The notes beneath the pieces were generated by a model. That model saw only the letters and a list, made by a program, of their open reading frames with translations, had not been told where the DNA came from and did no database searches. Source: Clostridia bacterium (GTDB lineage: Bacteria; Bacillota; Clostridia; Oscillospirales; Acutalibacteraceae). From it: 64,000 nt of DNA. Positions 41,352 to 51,208 of the stretch are shown here, in pieces (position 1 is the stretch's first letter; each line of letters starts with the position of its first letter). A program made the translations under genes and the position numbers. The stretch lies in NCBI GenBank assembly GCA_017439585.1, contig JAFSIV010000002.1, positions 1-64,000 of the forward strand. The letters are read 5' to 3'.

Positions 41352-42667
41352 TGAAAAAACAGGTGATTTCGGCGATAGACCGTTTTTCGCTTCTTGAAAG
41401 AGGGGAAAATATAACGGTTGCGTTATCAGGCGGAGCCGATTCCATGGCTCTTTTATATGTTCTTTTAGAGCTTAGAAAAAACCTAGGGATTACCGTTTCA
41501 GCCGCCCATTTAAACCATCAAATTCGCGGAGACGAGGCTTTAAGAGATGAAAGCTTTGTTAAAGAGCAATGTGAAAAACTAGGTGTTCCGCTTTTTATCG
41601 AGCGAGCAGAGGTTTTAAAGCTTGCAAAAGAACAAAATCTTAGCGTTGAGCTTGCCGCAAGAAAGCTTCGCTATGAGTTCTTAGAGCGAGTAAATACGGG
41701 TAAGGTTGCAACCGCCCATACGGCTAGCGATAATTTAGAAACAGTTATTTTTAATATAACAAGAGGCTCAGGACTCGGCGGTGTTTGCGGTATACCTGCA
41801 AAACGGGATATATTTATAAGACCCTTAATTTTTTGCACAAGGCAAGACATTGAAAATTACTGCGAGGCTAATAATATACCTTATATTACCGATAGCACTA
41901 ATTTAACTGATGATTATGCAAGAAATAAAATAAGGCATAATGTTATTCCTGTTTTAAAAGAGTTAAATCCCTCTGTGGAGGAAACCGTACTTAGAATGAG
42001 CCTTAATGCAACCGAAGATTTAGAGTTTATAGAAGGTATGGCAGAGGAATATTTGAGCAAATATGCAAATAATAATTCTTTCGCTTTAAATGATTTTGAA
42101 AAGCTTAATCCTGCGGTTGCTAAGAGGGTTATAAAGCTTTTTATAGATAAATGCAATAAAGAAATTTCTCCTGAGGCTATTCATATAGAAAATGCATATA
42201 ATAAAGCATTGTTGGGAGGAAAAACAAGTTTGCCTAAAAACTATTCGGCAGTTTGCGAAAATGGTGAATTCTGGGTTATAAAAAACGGTGAGCCTCAGAT
42301 TGTTCCAAAATTTTCGGTCTCAATTACCGGATATGAAAAGGAAGATTTTGAAAAATTTAAAAAAATTAATAATTTGTTATTAAATAATTGCTTTGATTAT
42401 GATAAAATAGTAGGCAAATTGGAATTAAGAACCAGAAAAACGGGTGATAGTATCCGTCTTAAAAACCGAGGCTGCACTAAAACTTTAAACCAAATTTTCA
42501 ATGAAAACAAAACTCCTGTGGCTTTCAGGGATAAAATCCCTGTTTTAGCGGATGAAAAGGGTGTTGTTTGGGTTTGCGGTTCGGGTGTTGCCCAGAGAGT
42601 TTGTATTAATTCGTGTAGCAAAAAAATAGGATATATAAAGGCTTTTGAGGAGAAGTTAAATGGATAA
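41348..42667 (+). CDS. tilS: tRNA(Ile)-lysidine synthase
   Basis: The 439-residue PP-loop ATPase converts the C34 of tRNA-Ile(CAU) to lysidine. PP-loop ALSGGADSMALL (about 25-36), AHLNHQIRG (about 54), ELAARKLRYEF, ATAHTASDNLET and ITDSTN are present, with the C-terminal substrate domains. ATGA overlap with dnaB; a second ATG at 41351 is an equal start choice. Confidence 0.94.
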   Translation: MMKKQVISAIDRFSLLERGENITVALSGGADSMALLYVLLELRKNLGITVSAAHLNHQIRGDEALRDESFVKEQCEKLGVPLFIERAEVLKLAKEQNLSVELAARKLRYEFLERVNTGKVATAHTASDNLETVIFNITRGSGLGGVCGIPAKRDIFIRPLIFCTRQDIENYCEANNIPYITDSTNLTDDYARNKIRHNVIPVLKELNPSVEETVLRMSLNATEDLEFIEGMAEEYLSKYANNNSFALNDFEKLNPAVAKRVIKLFIDKCNKEISPEAIHIENAYNKALLGGKTSLPKNYSAVCENGEFWVIKNGEPQIVPKFSVSITGYEKEDFEKFKKINNLLLNNCFDYDKIVGKLELRTRKTGDSIRLKNRGCTKTLNQIFNENKTPVAFRDKIPVLADEKGVVWVCGSGVAQRVCINSCSKKIGYIKAFEEKLNG

Positions 42668-43199
42668 GGATTTTTGTAAAATCTTAGTTTCTGAAGAAGA
42701 AGCAAAAGAAATCTGCAAAAGATTAGGCGAGCAGATTTCAAAAGATTATGCCGGCAAAAAGTTATATTTAGTTAGCGTTTTAAAGGGTGCAGTTGTGTTT
42801 ATGGCAGATTTAATGCGAAATATAACCTGCGACTGTGAAATTGACTTTATGGCAGTTTCTTCTTATAGCGGAACTAAAACTACCGGTGTTGTTAAATTTA
42901 AGAAGGACTTGGATATAGACCCTGATGGTAAGGATATTTTGATTGTTGAAGATATACTTGATTCAGGCATAACCCTTTCTTATCTTAAAAATGTGCTTTT
43001 GCAGAGAAATGCGAACAGTATAAAGGTTTGCGCTTTTTTGGATAAGCCTGCTAATCATAGGGCGGATATAACTGCCGATTATGTCGGTAAAGTTATTCCT
43101 GATGAATTTGTTGTTGGATACGGCTTGGATTATGATGAAAAATACAGAAATTTACCTTTTGTTGCCGTGTTAGCCCCCGAAGTTTACGGTGGCAAATAG
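42660..43199 (+). CDS. hpt: Hypoxanthine phosphoribosyltransferase
   Basis: The 179-residue purine salvage enzyme has the PRPP-binding motif ILIVEDILDSGITL (about 97-110), LVSVLKGAVVFMADL and YRNLPFVAVL. It overlaps tilS by 8 nt. The tilS-hpt-ftsH order is conserved over many Firmicutes. Confidence 0.96.
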   Translation: MDKDFCKILVSEEEAKEICKRLGEQISKDYAGKKLYLVSVLKGAVVFMADLMRNITCDCEIDFMAVSSYSGTKTTGVVKFKKDLDIDPDGKDILIVEDILDSGITLSYLKNVLLQRNANSIKVCAFLDKPANHRADITADYVGKVIPDEFVVGYGLDYDEKYRNLPFVAVLAPEVYGGK

Positions 43200-43213
43200 G
43201 AAGGAGATAAATC

Positions 43214-45109
43214 TTGAAAAATTTAAAAAATGTGCTTTTGTATATCGCAATACCGATTATTCTTATTATAACTGTTATTTCGGTTTCATATTTAACAAAA
43301 GATACTAATCAAATGAAATATTCCGAGATAATAGAAATGGTTAAGGAAAATGAGATTTCTCAGTTTGAGTTAAATCTCTATAATGGTGAGCTTTCCTATA
43401 TTAAGCGCTCGGATGCTGAAAAAATAGAAAAAGAAAACGAAAAGTTAAGCAAGAGAGAAAAGAAAAAGGCAAAGGTTAATAAATATACCGTTGCCGACCC
43501 GGGCTTGTTTATCCAGGATGTTAGAGATGCTATTGATAAGATAAACACCGAAAATAAAGGCACTGATAAGGAAATAGTATTCCATTATGAGCGCGGAGGC
43601 GACGGTGCTTGGATTAAGAGCTTTCTTCCTATGGTTTTAACCGGTGGCTTGCTATTGCTTGTATTCTTCTTTTTAATGAAGAAAATGAACGATTCGCTAA
43701 GTTCTTCTATCAACGGCGATAAAATGGGCTTTGGCAAATCGAAAGCTCGAAAAGCCGATCCAAAAAAGAAAACCACCTTTGCTGATGTTGCAGGTGCAGA
43801 CGAGGAAAAAGAGGAAATGAGCGAGATAGTTGATTTCCTTAAAGACCCGAAAAAGTTTAATGATTTGGGTGCCAGAATTCCTAAGGGTGTGCTTTTGGTA
43901 GGTCCTCCCGGAACAGGTAAAACCTTGCTCGCCCGCGCTGTTGCAGGCGAAGCAGGAGTTCCTTTCTTCTCTATTTCGGGCTCAGATTTCGTTGAAATGT
44001 TTGTTGGTGTTGGTGCTTCCCGTGTGCGCGACCTTTTTGGTGAAGCTAAAAAAGAAGCCCCCGCAATTATTTTTATTGATGAAATTGATGCGGTTGGTCG
44101 TCAGCGTGGCGCTGGCTTAGGCGGCGGTCATGATGAGCGCGAGCAAACCCTTAACCAGTTGCTTGTTGAGATGGATGGTTTTGGAATTAACGAGGGTGTT
44201 ATCGTTATGGCGGCAACCAACCGTCCTGATATTCTCGACCGCGCATTACTAAGACCTGGTCGTTTTGACCGTCAAATAACCGTAAATTATCCTGATGTTA
44301 AGGGTAGAGAGGAAATTTTAAAGGTTCATTCTCGCGGTAAGCCGTTAGGACCTGATGTTAACCTCGCAACCATTGCAAAATCAACCTCCGGATTTACAGG
44401 TGCAGACCTTGAAAATCTTCTTAACGAATCAGCCCTTTTGGCTGTTCGCCACGGTAAAAAGGCTATAACCCAAGAGGAAGTTGAGGAAGCCACCATTAAA
44501 GTTGTTATGGGCGCTGAGAAAAAATCTCATATCGTTTCTGATAAGGATAAAATGGTTACCGCTTATCACGAAGCAGGTCATGCGGTTGTATCTTATTTCT
44601 TGCCAACCCAAGACCCTGTTCATCAAATTTCTATTATTAGAAGAGGTATGGCGGCAGGATATACTATGTATTTGCCGACCGAGGAGAAGGGACATACCTC
44701 CAAAAACCAAATGTTAGAGCAAATTTGTTCGCTTTTAGGCGGTCGTGCAGCCGAGCAATTAACTCAGGACGATATTTGCACAGGAGCTTCTAACGATATT
44801 GATAGAGCAACCGATTTAGCTCGCAAAATGGTTACTAAGTTTGGTATGAGCGACCGTTTGGGCCTTGTTTCTTACGGTAATGATAATAATGAGGTGTTCT
44901 TAGGAAGAGATTTCTCTTCAACACCTAATTATTCAGAAAAGACTGCCGCTATTATAGACGAGGAAATCGAAAATGTTGTAACTGCGCAGTATCAAAAGGC
45001 ATTAAAGCTTTTAGAGGGTGCGATGCCTAAGCTTCACGAGGTTGCTAAGATTTTATTTGAAGAAGAAAAAATCTCAGGTGAAGAATTTAGAAAAATTATG
45101 GAAAATTAA
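43214..45109 (+). CDS. ftsH: ATP-dependent zinc metalloprotease FtsH
   Basis: The 631-residue membrane protease starts at TTG after AAGGAGATAAATC. Two N-terminal membrane segments (about 5-24 and 140-157) flank an external domain with a charged stretch ([16 protein letters not shown]). AAA domain: GPPGTGKT (about 231), [35 protein letters not shown] (split). Zinc site HEAGH (about 452). C-terminus shorter than in Bacillus. Confidence 0.97.
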   Translation: MKNLKNVLLYIAIPIILIITVISVSYLTKDTNQMKYSEIIEMVKENEISQFELNLYNGELSYIKRSDAEKIEKENEKLSKREKKKAKVNKYTVADPGLFIQDVRDAIDKINTENKGTDKEIVFHYERGGDGAWIKSFLPMVLTGGLLLLVFFFLMKKMNDSLSSSINGDKMGFGKSKARKADPKKKTTFADVAGADEEKEEMSEIVDFLKDPKKFNDLGARIPKGVLLVGPPGTGKTLLARAVAGEAGVPFFSISGSDFVEMFVGVGASRVRDLFGEAKKEAPAIIFIDEIDAVGRQRGAGLGGGHDEREQTLNQLLVEMDGFGINEGVIVMAATNRPDILDRALLRPGRFDRQITVNYPDVKGREEILKVHSRGKPLGPDVNLATIAKSTSGFTGADLENLLNESALLAVRHGKKAITQEEVEEATIKVVMGAEKKSHIVSDKDKMVTAYHEAGHAVVSYFLPTQDPVHQISIIRRGMAAGYTMYLPTEEKGHTSKNQMLEQICSLLGGRAAEQLTQDDICTGASNDIDRATDLARKMVTKFGMSDRLGLVSYGNDNNEVFLGRDFSSTPNYSEKTAAIIDEEIENVVTAQYQKALKLLEGAMPKLHEVAKILFEEEKISGEEFRKIMEN

Positions 45110-45114
45110 TCTTA

Positions 45115-45141
45115 AAAAACGGCACATTTTGTGCCGTTTTT
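45115..45141 (+). terminator. Terminator after ftsH
   Basis: Arms AAAAACGGCACA/TGTGCCGTTTTT with a 3-nt loop. Confidence 0.92.
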
Positions 45142-45185
45142 GATTTTTTAAAGGATTTTTGGGCAGAATATCCTTGGTGATTAAA

Positions 45186-45794
45186 TTGAAGAAGAAATTC
45201 AGGCTTTTTTTTAAAACTTTATCGGTAACATTTTTTTGCTGTCTTATTTTTGTTTCAGGTGGATATTTTTATTTGAATTCTCAAAATACCGATAAGGTAA
45301 ACGAGGAAGTGAGCAGTGTTCCATATACTTATTATCCTGATAATGTTAGTATTTTATTTGATGTTTTAGATAGCAAAATCCTTTTTAATTTAGATTTTGA
45401 TGATAATACAGTTTCGGTTATAAACGCAAATGATTTAAAAAGCGGTGAAACCGAAATATTTGGATATGTTGTTGATTATCGTGTTAAGGCAGACTCTAAT
45501 CTCGTTTGTATTATTGTTGATAGGATAGGCGGTATTGACATAATTAAAGATGGAAAAGCTTATGCTTATACGGGAGTTCAGGTTGAAGAGCTGATAACAA
45601 CTACTGTTATAGATGAAAATTTTAAGAAAGAATTGATTTTAGAAATTTTAAACAGAATTTCAAAAAACGGCTTTTCAAAAGAAGACTTTTTATGTATAAT
45701 AGAAAATAGTAAGACCGACCTTACCTTGCCCGACTGCTATTTTTGGGAAGATTATATTATGGATATTTGCAAAACGGTGCGTTTTGTAAATTGA
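45186..45794 (+). CDS. Membrane-anchored LytR-CpsA-Psr-like protein, diverged
   Basis: TTG 45186, 5 nt after GGTGA, is the best start (202 residues); TTG 45159 in the same frame has a ribosome site too close. An N-terminal Lys-rich stretch and one membrane anchor precede an external domain. VDRIGGIDIIKDGKAYAYTG and a helical C-terminus resemble the LCP fold (FExLVDxIGGVDI, TGEQ), but the catalytic Arg and Asp residues are not evident. An accessory wall protein is inferred; no firm family. Confidence 0.6.
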   Translation: MKKKFRLFFKTLSVTFFCCLIFVSGGYFYLNSQNTDKVNEEVSSVPYTYYPDNVSILFDVLDSKILFNLDFDDNTVSVINANDLKSGETEIFGYVVDYRVKADSNLVCIIVDRIGGIDIIKDGKAYAYTGVQVEELITTTVIDENFKKELILEILNRISKNGFSKEDFLCIIENSKTDLTLPDCYFWEDYIMDICKTVRFVN

Positions 45795-45814
45795 TTTAGA
45801 AAGGGGAGAGAATT

Positions 45815-47026
45815 ATAAAAAAGCTTTTATCTGTTTTATTGATTTTGGTTTTAATCGTTTCGCTTTGCGGATGCGATTTTAATACTAAGCAGTTAGAATA
45901 TATAGCAGAAGAGTTTATAGGGTTATTTTCGCGAGAAAAAACCATTGTTGAGGAATATTATGTTTTTCCTCCCGAATATAACGCGGCTTATAATTCTCTA
46001 TCAAATAAGCAAAAACAAATTTATCGAAAAATATATGCAATATCTGAGCAAATGCCTGAGGGGTATGTTGCAGTCAGCAAACAATATGAAGATGTTATAA
46101 GGGACATTTCTCTGTCATATACAGCGGTGTTATACGACCATCCTGAGATTTTTTGGATGCCTAGTACATATATTGTCGGAGAACAAAATACTGGATTTGG
46201 CAAAGAAATTTTATTATCCTTTAATTATCAGATTTCAGGCAGTACTACCAAATATTCGGTTACAAAAACCAAACGCGATGAAATGCGAAAAGAACTTGAA
46301 AACAAGGTTAATTCTATAATTTCCGCTATATCTGAAAATGATGGCGAATTTGAGAAAGAGAAAATAATAAATGATTATATCTGCCAAAATACAGAATATG
46401 TCAAGCAAGGCGAATGGGTTGATACGGCATACGGCTGTTTGATTAATAAAAAGGCTTTATGCGAGGGATATTCAAAAGCTTTTAAATTGCTTTGCAATGA
46501 GGTTGGTATTGAATGCGACCTTATCGTAGGTCATGCTGGCGGCGAGGGGCATATGTGGAACAGCGTTAATATTGAAAACAAGCATAGCTTCGTTGATGTT
46601 ACTTGGAACGATAATCCCGATTTTCCTTATTTATATTTTAATATAACAACCGAGCAAATTTCTTATGACCATACTTTTATGCCGCTTTTTTCGGAAATGG
46701 AGGAGGATTCGGTTATAAAGGGGAACTCCTTTAATTTTGTTGAAAGAGTTTGCGAGTTTAAAGGCAATACCTATTATGATAAATACGGTTTTGCATTAGA
46801 TGATTTTGATGCTTCTAATTACTCTACTGTTGCCGCAGAGATTATAAATAATACCGAAATTGGCGATAAAAAGTCTGTACAGCTTCTTTTAAGCAGTAAT
46901 GAGCTGAAAAAGGAATTTGAAAATAACCCCGAAAAATTTCTTATAAAAATTCAAAGACATCTAAGAAATTTAGTAATAACGGCATATGCCTTTGAAAGAG
47001 ATGTTTTGGTAATATATTTTGAATAA
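45815..47026 (+). CDS. Transglutaminase-like lipoprotein with a non-ATG start
   Basis: The frame contains a full lipoprotein signal (KKLLSVLLILVLIVSL then CGC) only if translation begins at ATA 45815 or ATT 45812, just after GGGGAGAG; the first TTG (45839) would remove the Lys residues. The mature protein has a transglutaminase core: ALCEGYSKAFKLL (Cys), GGEGHMWNSV (His) and FVDVTWND (Asp), about residues 210-270. Bacterial members often act as peptidases or wall cross-linkers. An assembly error of ATG to ATA is possible. Confidence 0.75.
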   Translation: MKKLLSVLLILVLIVSLCGCDFNTKQLEYIAEEFIGLFSREKTIVEEYYVFPPEYNAAYNSLSNKQKQIYRKIYAISEQMPEGYVAVSKQYEDVIRDISLSYTAVLYDHPEIFWMPSTYIVGEQNTGFGKEILLSFNYQISGSTTKYSVTKTKRDEMRKELENKVNSIISAISENDGEFEKEKIINDYICQNTEYVKQGEWVDTAYGCLINKKALCEGYSKAFKLLCNEVGIECDLIVGHAGGEGHMWNSVNIENKHSFVDVTWNDNPDFPYLYFNITTEQISYDHTFMPLFSEMEEDSVIKGNSFNFVERVCEFKGNTYYDKYGFALDDFDASNYSTVAAEIINNTEIGDKKSVQLLLSSNELKKEFENNPEKFLIKIQRHLRNLVITAYAFERDVLVIYFE

Positions 47027-47029
47027 TTA

Positions 47030-47071
47030 TATACCTTGCAGATTGACAAAATTCTTTCTGCAAGGTATAAT
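47030..47071 (+). promoter_or_regulatory. glnN promoter embedded in a hairpin
   Basis: TTGACA (47043-47048), 17 bp, TATAAT (47066-47071) is a perfect promoter. The -10 forms the end of the right arm of a 13-bp perfect inverted repeat (TATACCTTGCAGA at 47030-47042, inverse at 47057-47069), with the -35 in the loop. Confidence 0.8.
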
Positions 47072-47104
47072 TATATGTAAACTTTTATAAAGGGGAGTTT
47101 TGGC

Positions 47105-49195
47105 TTGAATAAAGTGGACGAGCTTTTTGGCTGTAATGTTTTTGGCGATTCAGTTATGAAAGAAAAACTGTCGCCAGAAGTTTATAATGCCTTAAAAAGC
47201 GCAATAAAAGAGGGAAAAACAATTGATAGCAGTATTGCGGATGATGTTGCAAATGCTATGAAGGATTGGGCAATTTCTAAGGGTGCTACTCATTTTACCC
47301 ATTGGTTTCAGCCTTTAACAGGAATAACAGCCGAGAAACACGATAGTTTTATCAGTCCAACTGAGGACGGTCATATTATGATGGAATTTTCCGGGAAGGA
47401 GCTTATAAAAGGTGAACCGGATGCCTCGTCGTTCCCATCGGGAGGCCTTAGAGCTACTTTTGAGGCTCGCGGATATACCGCTTGGGACCCTAGCTCTTAT
47501 GCATTTGTTAAAGACCAAACTTTATGTATTCCAACCGCTTTTTGCTCATATTCAGGCGAAGCTCTTGACCAAAAAACCCCCTTGCTAAGAAGTATGGAGG
47601 CTATAAATAAACAAGCTTTGCGAATTATTAAGCTTTTTGGATATAATGATGTTAAGCGGGTTAATGTAACCGTAGGTCCTGAGCAGGAATATTTTCTTGT
47701 TGATAAAGAGGTTTATGAAAAGCGTCCTGACCTTATTTTCTGCGGCAGAACTTTAATCGGCTCGATGCCACCAAAGGGTCAGGAGATGGACGATCATTAT
47801 TTTGGTGTTTTAAAGCCCCGAGTTGCCGCATTTATGCGCGAGCTTGATTGCGAACTTTGGAAATTAGGAGTTTTAGCAAAGACCGAGCATAATGAGGCTG
47901 CTCCCTCTCAGCACGAATTAGCCCCGATTTTTACAACTATTAATATCGCGGCAGACCATAATCAGTTGACTATGGAAATGATGAAAAAAATAGCTTTAAG
48001 GCATGGGCTTGTTTGCCTATTGCATGAAAAACCGTTTGATGGTGTTAACGGTAGCGGTAAGCATAATAACTGGTCGCTTTCTACCGATACGGGCATCAAT
48101 TTCTTAAAACCCGGTAAAAATCCTGACCAAAATCCATTGTTTTTGCTATCATTAGTTGCGGTTATTAAAGCGGTTTATGAGCATCAGGAGCTACTTAGAA
48201 TATCGGTTGCAACTGCCGGAAATGACCACCGCTTAGGTGCAAATGAAGCTCCCCCTGCAATACTTTCTATTTTCTTAGGAGAAGAGCTTGAAGGTATTTT
48301 AGAGGATATAGCAAACGGTGTTCAGCACGATAATGCAAAACGCGTTAAAATGAATATGGGCGCAGATATTATCCCTGCTATCAGAAAGGATAATACCGAT
48401 AGAAACCGTACCTCACCCTTTGCGTTTACAGGTAATAAATTCGAGTTCAGAATGTTAGGCTCTGCTTCCTCAATATCTGATACCAATGTTATGCTAAATA
48501 CTATGGTTGCGGATGTATTCTGCGAGTTTGCTGATAGACTTGAAAAAGCCGATAATTTCGAAAATGAAATTAACCTTATTATAAAAGAGGTTATGGAAAA
48601 CTGTTCGAAGATAATTTTCAATGGCGACGGTTATTCAGAAGAATGGAAAAAAGAGGCTGAGAAGAGAGGATTATTAAATCTCGAAAGCACGGTTGATGCT
48701 TTACCTCTTTTGAAATCTGAAAAGAACATTGCTCTTTTTGAAAAGCATAAGGTTTTAAGCCGCACTGAAATTAATTCTCGCGTTGATATAATTTTAGAAA
48801 ACTATTTCAAAATTTTGCATATTGAGGCTTTGACCTTAATTGAAATGATGAACAGAGAGGTTGTTCCTGCAATAACCGCTTATACCGACCTTTTATGTAC
48901 CGCAGTGCTTAATAAAAATAGTATCGGCGGAATAAGTACCTCGGTTGAAAGAGAACTTATTGCAAGACTTTCTGCTGCTAATAAAGAAATTTTTAATTTA
49001 ACAAATTCGCTTAAAATGGCGGTTTCTTCTGCTGAATGTACTGCCGATAACTTAGAGCGCGCTCGCGAATACCATGATAATGTTTTAAAGATTATGGCAG
49101 ATATACGCAAATATGCCGATAGTGCGGAAAGTGTTGTTCCGTCTGATTATTGGCCGTATCCTAGTTATAGTGAGCTTTTGTTTAGTAACAATTAA
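47105..49195 (+). CDS. glnN: Glutamine synthetase type III
   Basis: The 696-residue length and the GSIII motifs identify it: THFTHWFQPLTG, GPEQEYFLVD (about 196), EHNEAAPSQHELAPIF (about 260), GVNGSGKHNNWSLST (about 316), AGNDHRLGANEAPPA and NRTSPFAFTGNKFEFRMLGS. It assimilates ammonia into glutamine. TTG start behind AAAGGGGAG. GSIII is typical of Clostridia and Bacteroidetes. A consensus promoter within a palindrome suggests regulation, perhaps by nitrogen. Confidence 0.95.
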   Translation: MNKVDELFGCNVFGDSVMKEKLSPEVYNALKSAIKEGKTIDSSIADDVANAMKDWAISKGATHFTHWFQPLTGITAEKHDSFISPTEDGHIMMEFSGKELIKGEPDASSFPSGGLRATFEARGYTAWDPSSYAFVKDQTLCIPTAFCSYSGEALDQKTPLLRSMEAINKQALRIIKLFGYNDVKRVNVTVGPEQEYFLVDKEVYEKRPDLIFCGRTLIGSMPPKGQEMDDHYFGVLKPRVAAFMRELDCELWKLGVLAKTEHNEAAPSQHELAPIFTTINIAADHNQLTMEMMKKIALRHGLVCLLHEKPFDGVNGSGKHNNWSLSTDTGINFLKPGKNPDQNPLFLLSLVAVIKAVYEHQELLRISVATAGNDHRLGANEAPPAILSIFLGEELEGILEDIANGVQHDNAKRVKMNMGADIIPAIRKDNTDRNRTSPFAFTGNKFEFRMLGSASSISDTNVMLNTMVADVFCEFADRLEKADNFENEINLIIKEVMENCSKIIFNGDGYSEEWKKEAEKRGLLNLESTVDALPLLKSEKNIALFEKHKVLSRTEINSRVDIILENYFKILHIEALTLIEMMNREVVPAITAYTDLLCTAVLNKNSIGGISTSVERELIARLSAANKEIFNLTNSLKMAVSSAECTADNLERAREYHDNVLKIMADIRKYADSAESVVPSDYWPYPSYSELLFSNN

Positions 49196-49208
49196 TATTG
49201 AGGTAAAA

Positions 49209-50339
49209 ATGTATAAACTTTTAAAAGAAGAAAATAATGCCCGCAGAGCAGAGTTTATAACAAATAAGGGAACGGTTCAAACCCCTGCTTTTATGAATGT
49301 TGCAACCTGCGGAGCGATAAAAGGTGCCGTTTCGGCAGAGGACTTAAAAGAGCTTGACTGTCAGGTTATGCTTTCTAATACCTATCATTTGCATGTCCGT
49401 CCGGGAGATGAGCTTATTAAAGACTGCGGCGGTCTTCATAAGTTTACAACTTGGGATGGTCCAATACTTACCGATAGCGGTGGATTTCAGGTGTTTTCGC
49501 TTTCTTCGCTTCGAAAAATAGAGGAGGAGGGCGTAACCTTTGCAAGCCATGTGGACGGTAAACGCATTTTTATGGGACCTGAGGAAAGTATGCAAATTCA
49601 GTCAAATCTAGGCTCTACTATTGCAATGGCATTCGATGAATGTGTTGAAAATCCTGCCGAACATTCTTATTCCAAGGCTTCCTGTGAGCGAACAACCAGA
49701 TGGCTTAAACGCTGCAAGGCTGAAATGCAGAGACTAAATTCATTAGATGCCACAATAAACCGCGAGCAGATGCTTTTCGGTATTAATCAGGGTTGCACTT
49801 ATGCTGACCTTAGAATTGAGCATATGAAGGAAATTGCCGAGCTTGATTTAGATGGTTATGCTATTGGAGGTCTTGCGGTTGGCGAGCCAACTGAGGTTAT
49901 GTATGACATAATTGAAAAGGTTACTCCTTATATGCCTAAGGATAAAATAAGATATTTAATGGGTGTTGGAACCCCTGCTAATATTTTAAATGCGGTTGAA
50001 CGAGGTGTTGATTTGTTCGATTGCGTTATGCCGAGCCGAAATGCCAGACACGGTCATTTGTTCACGAGTAAAGGTATAATTAATATCAATAATAAAAAGT
50101 ATGACCACGATATGACACCTATTGATGAAAACTGCGATTGCCCTGTTTGCAGAAGATACAGTAAGGCTTATATCAGGCATCTTTTAAAAGCAGAGGAAAT
50201 GCTTTCTCAAAGGCTTTTGGTTATGCATAATTTATGGTTTTATAATCATTTAATGATAGATATAAGAAATGCCTTAGATAACGGTAATTTCACTGAATTT
50301 AAAAAAGAAAAAGAAATTATTTATTCTAAAAGGATATAA
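49209..50339 (+). CDS. tgt: Queuine tRNA-ribosyltransferase
   Basis: ATG 49209 follows GAGGT and gives 376 residues. The nucleophile and base-recognition motifs are present: MLSNTYHLHVRPG, LTDSGGFQVFSL (Asp near 92), MAFDECVENP, FDCVMPSRNARHG and the zinc site CDCPVCRRYSKAYIRHL (about 308-324). Exchanges G34 for a queuosine precursor in tRNA. Upstream of yajC, a common arrangement. Confidence 0.96.
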   Translation: MYKLLKEENNARRAEFITNKGTVQTPAFMNVATCGAIKGAVSAEDLKELDCQVMLSNTYHLHVRPGDELIKDCGGLHKFTTWDGPILTDSGGFQVFSLSSLRKIEEEGVTFASHVDGKRIFMGPEESMQIQSNLGSTIAMAFDECVENPAEHSYSKASCERTTRWLKRCKAEMQRLNSLDATINREQMLFGINQGCTYADLRIEHMKEIAELDLDGYAIGGLAVGEPTEVMYDIIEKVTPYMPKDKIRYLMGVGTPANILNAVERGVDLFDCVMPSRNARHGHLFTSKGIININNKKYDHDMTPIDENCDCPVCRRYSKAYIRHLLKAEEMLSQRLLVMHNLWFYNHLMIDIRNALDNGNFTEFKKEKEIIYSKRI

Positions 50340-50353
50340 TTTACAATTTGTTC

Positions 50354-50382
50354 TTGAAAAAACATTGAATATAGGGTATAAT
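50354..50382 (+). promoter_or_regulatory. Sigma-A promoter of yajC
   Basis: TTGAAA (50354-50359), 17 bp, TATAAT (50377-50382). Confidence 0.82.
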
Positions 50383-50416
50383 CTTAAAGATACAATTTTT
50401 GGAGGTTTAAAAAATT

Positions 50417-50743
50417 ATGGAAATTAGTCCTATTTTATTAGAAAAAGCCGCAGGTCCTTTGCCGCTTGGAGCATTGCTTGTTATTTATGCTTTGATTTTC
50501 GGCGCAATGTGGTTTTTCCTTATTCGTCCTCAGAAGAAAAAACAAAAAGAAGAAAAGAAGATGCGCGAAAATTTAAGCATTGGCGATGAAATCGTTACTA
50601 TTGGCGGAATTTACGGCAGAGTTATTTCTTTAAAAGAGGATACTATAGTTATTGAGTCTAAGAGCGACCATAGCAAATTAACTATTGCTCGCTGGGCTTT
50701 GCAGTCTAATCTTACTGTTCATGACGAAGTTCCCTCAAAATAA
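50417..50743 (+). CDS. yajC: Preprotein translocase subunit YajC
   Basis: The 108-residue protein has one membrane segment (about 16-36), the hallmark FFLIRPQKKKQKE (about 39-51) and a small C-terminal beta domain (GDEIVTIGGIYGRV). It is an accessory subunit of the Sec translocon. Ribosome site TTGGAGGT. Confidence 0.95.
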   Translation: MEISPILLEKAAGPLPLGALLVIYALIFGAMWFFLIRPQKKKQKEEKKMRENLSIGDEIVTIGGIYGRVISLKEDTIVIESKSDHSKLTIARWALQSNLTVHDEVPSK

Positions 50744-50759
50744 TAAGTTCTAAATAAAA

Positions 50760-50802
50760 CCCCTTTCGAATACACTAGTAATGGTGTTCGGAAGGGGTTT
50801 TT
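50760..50802 (+). terminator. Terminator after yajC, overlapping the next ribosome site
   Basis: CCCCTTTCGAA..CAC pairs with GTG..TTCGGAAGGGG, followed by TTTTTG. The right arm's AAGGGG is also the ribosome site for ATG 50807. Confidence 0.8.
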
Positions 50803-50806
50803 GTTT

Positions 50807-51208
50807 ATGAAAACGCAAGATAAATTTGAAATTAAAAAATTTAAAAATTATATATTTGCTGTTATTTTGCAAATACTTACAACCGCAATTTCTATTGGAA
50901 TATTTGCGGCTGTTATGCTTTTTTTGGAAACCGATAGCAGTATTGCTGTTATTTTTGCAACCATTTCAGTAGCCGCAGGTTGCTTTGTTTCCTCGTTTTA
51001 TTTGGCACGGAAGATAAAAGCAAAAGGGTATATAATAGGCGCTTTAACAGGTCTTATAACCTTTTCGGTTGTAACACTAGTGTCGCTAATGATAGATAAA
51101 AGCGGAGTTTCGGTTAATACTCTTTTTCATTTAATAATTTTTATGCTTTCAAGTCTTTCGGGCGGAATAATGGGAGTTAATAAAGCTGCTAATAAAAAGT
51201 ATATTTAA
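50807..51208 (+). CDS. TIGR04086-type four-helix membrane protein
   Basis: The 133-residue protein has four hydrophobic segments (about 17-40, 45-65, 75-95, 105-125). Size, topology and its position after tgt-yajC match the TIGR04086/YrzE family of Clostridia. In many relatives the SCIFF peptide and its radical SAM enzyme follow; they are absent here. ATG 50807 is preferred over an upstream TTG. Confidence 0.75.
   Translation: MKTQDKFEIKKFKNYIFAVILQILTTAISIGIFAAVMLFLETDSSIAVIFATISVAAGCFVSSFYLARKIKAKGYIIGALTGLITFSVVTLVSLMIDKSGVSVNTLFHLIIFMLSSLSGGIMGVNKAANKKYI

Noticed and set aside
43440-43500. Charged segment in FtsH as a possible insertion or frameshift
   Set aside because: The frame is continuous and lies in the variable external domain.
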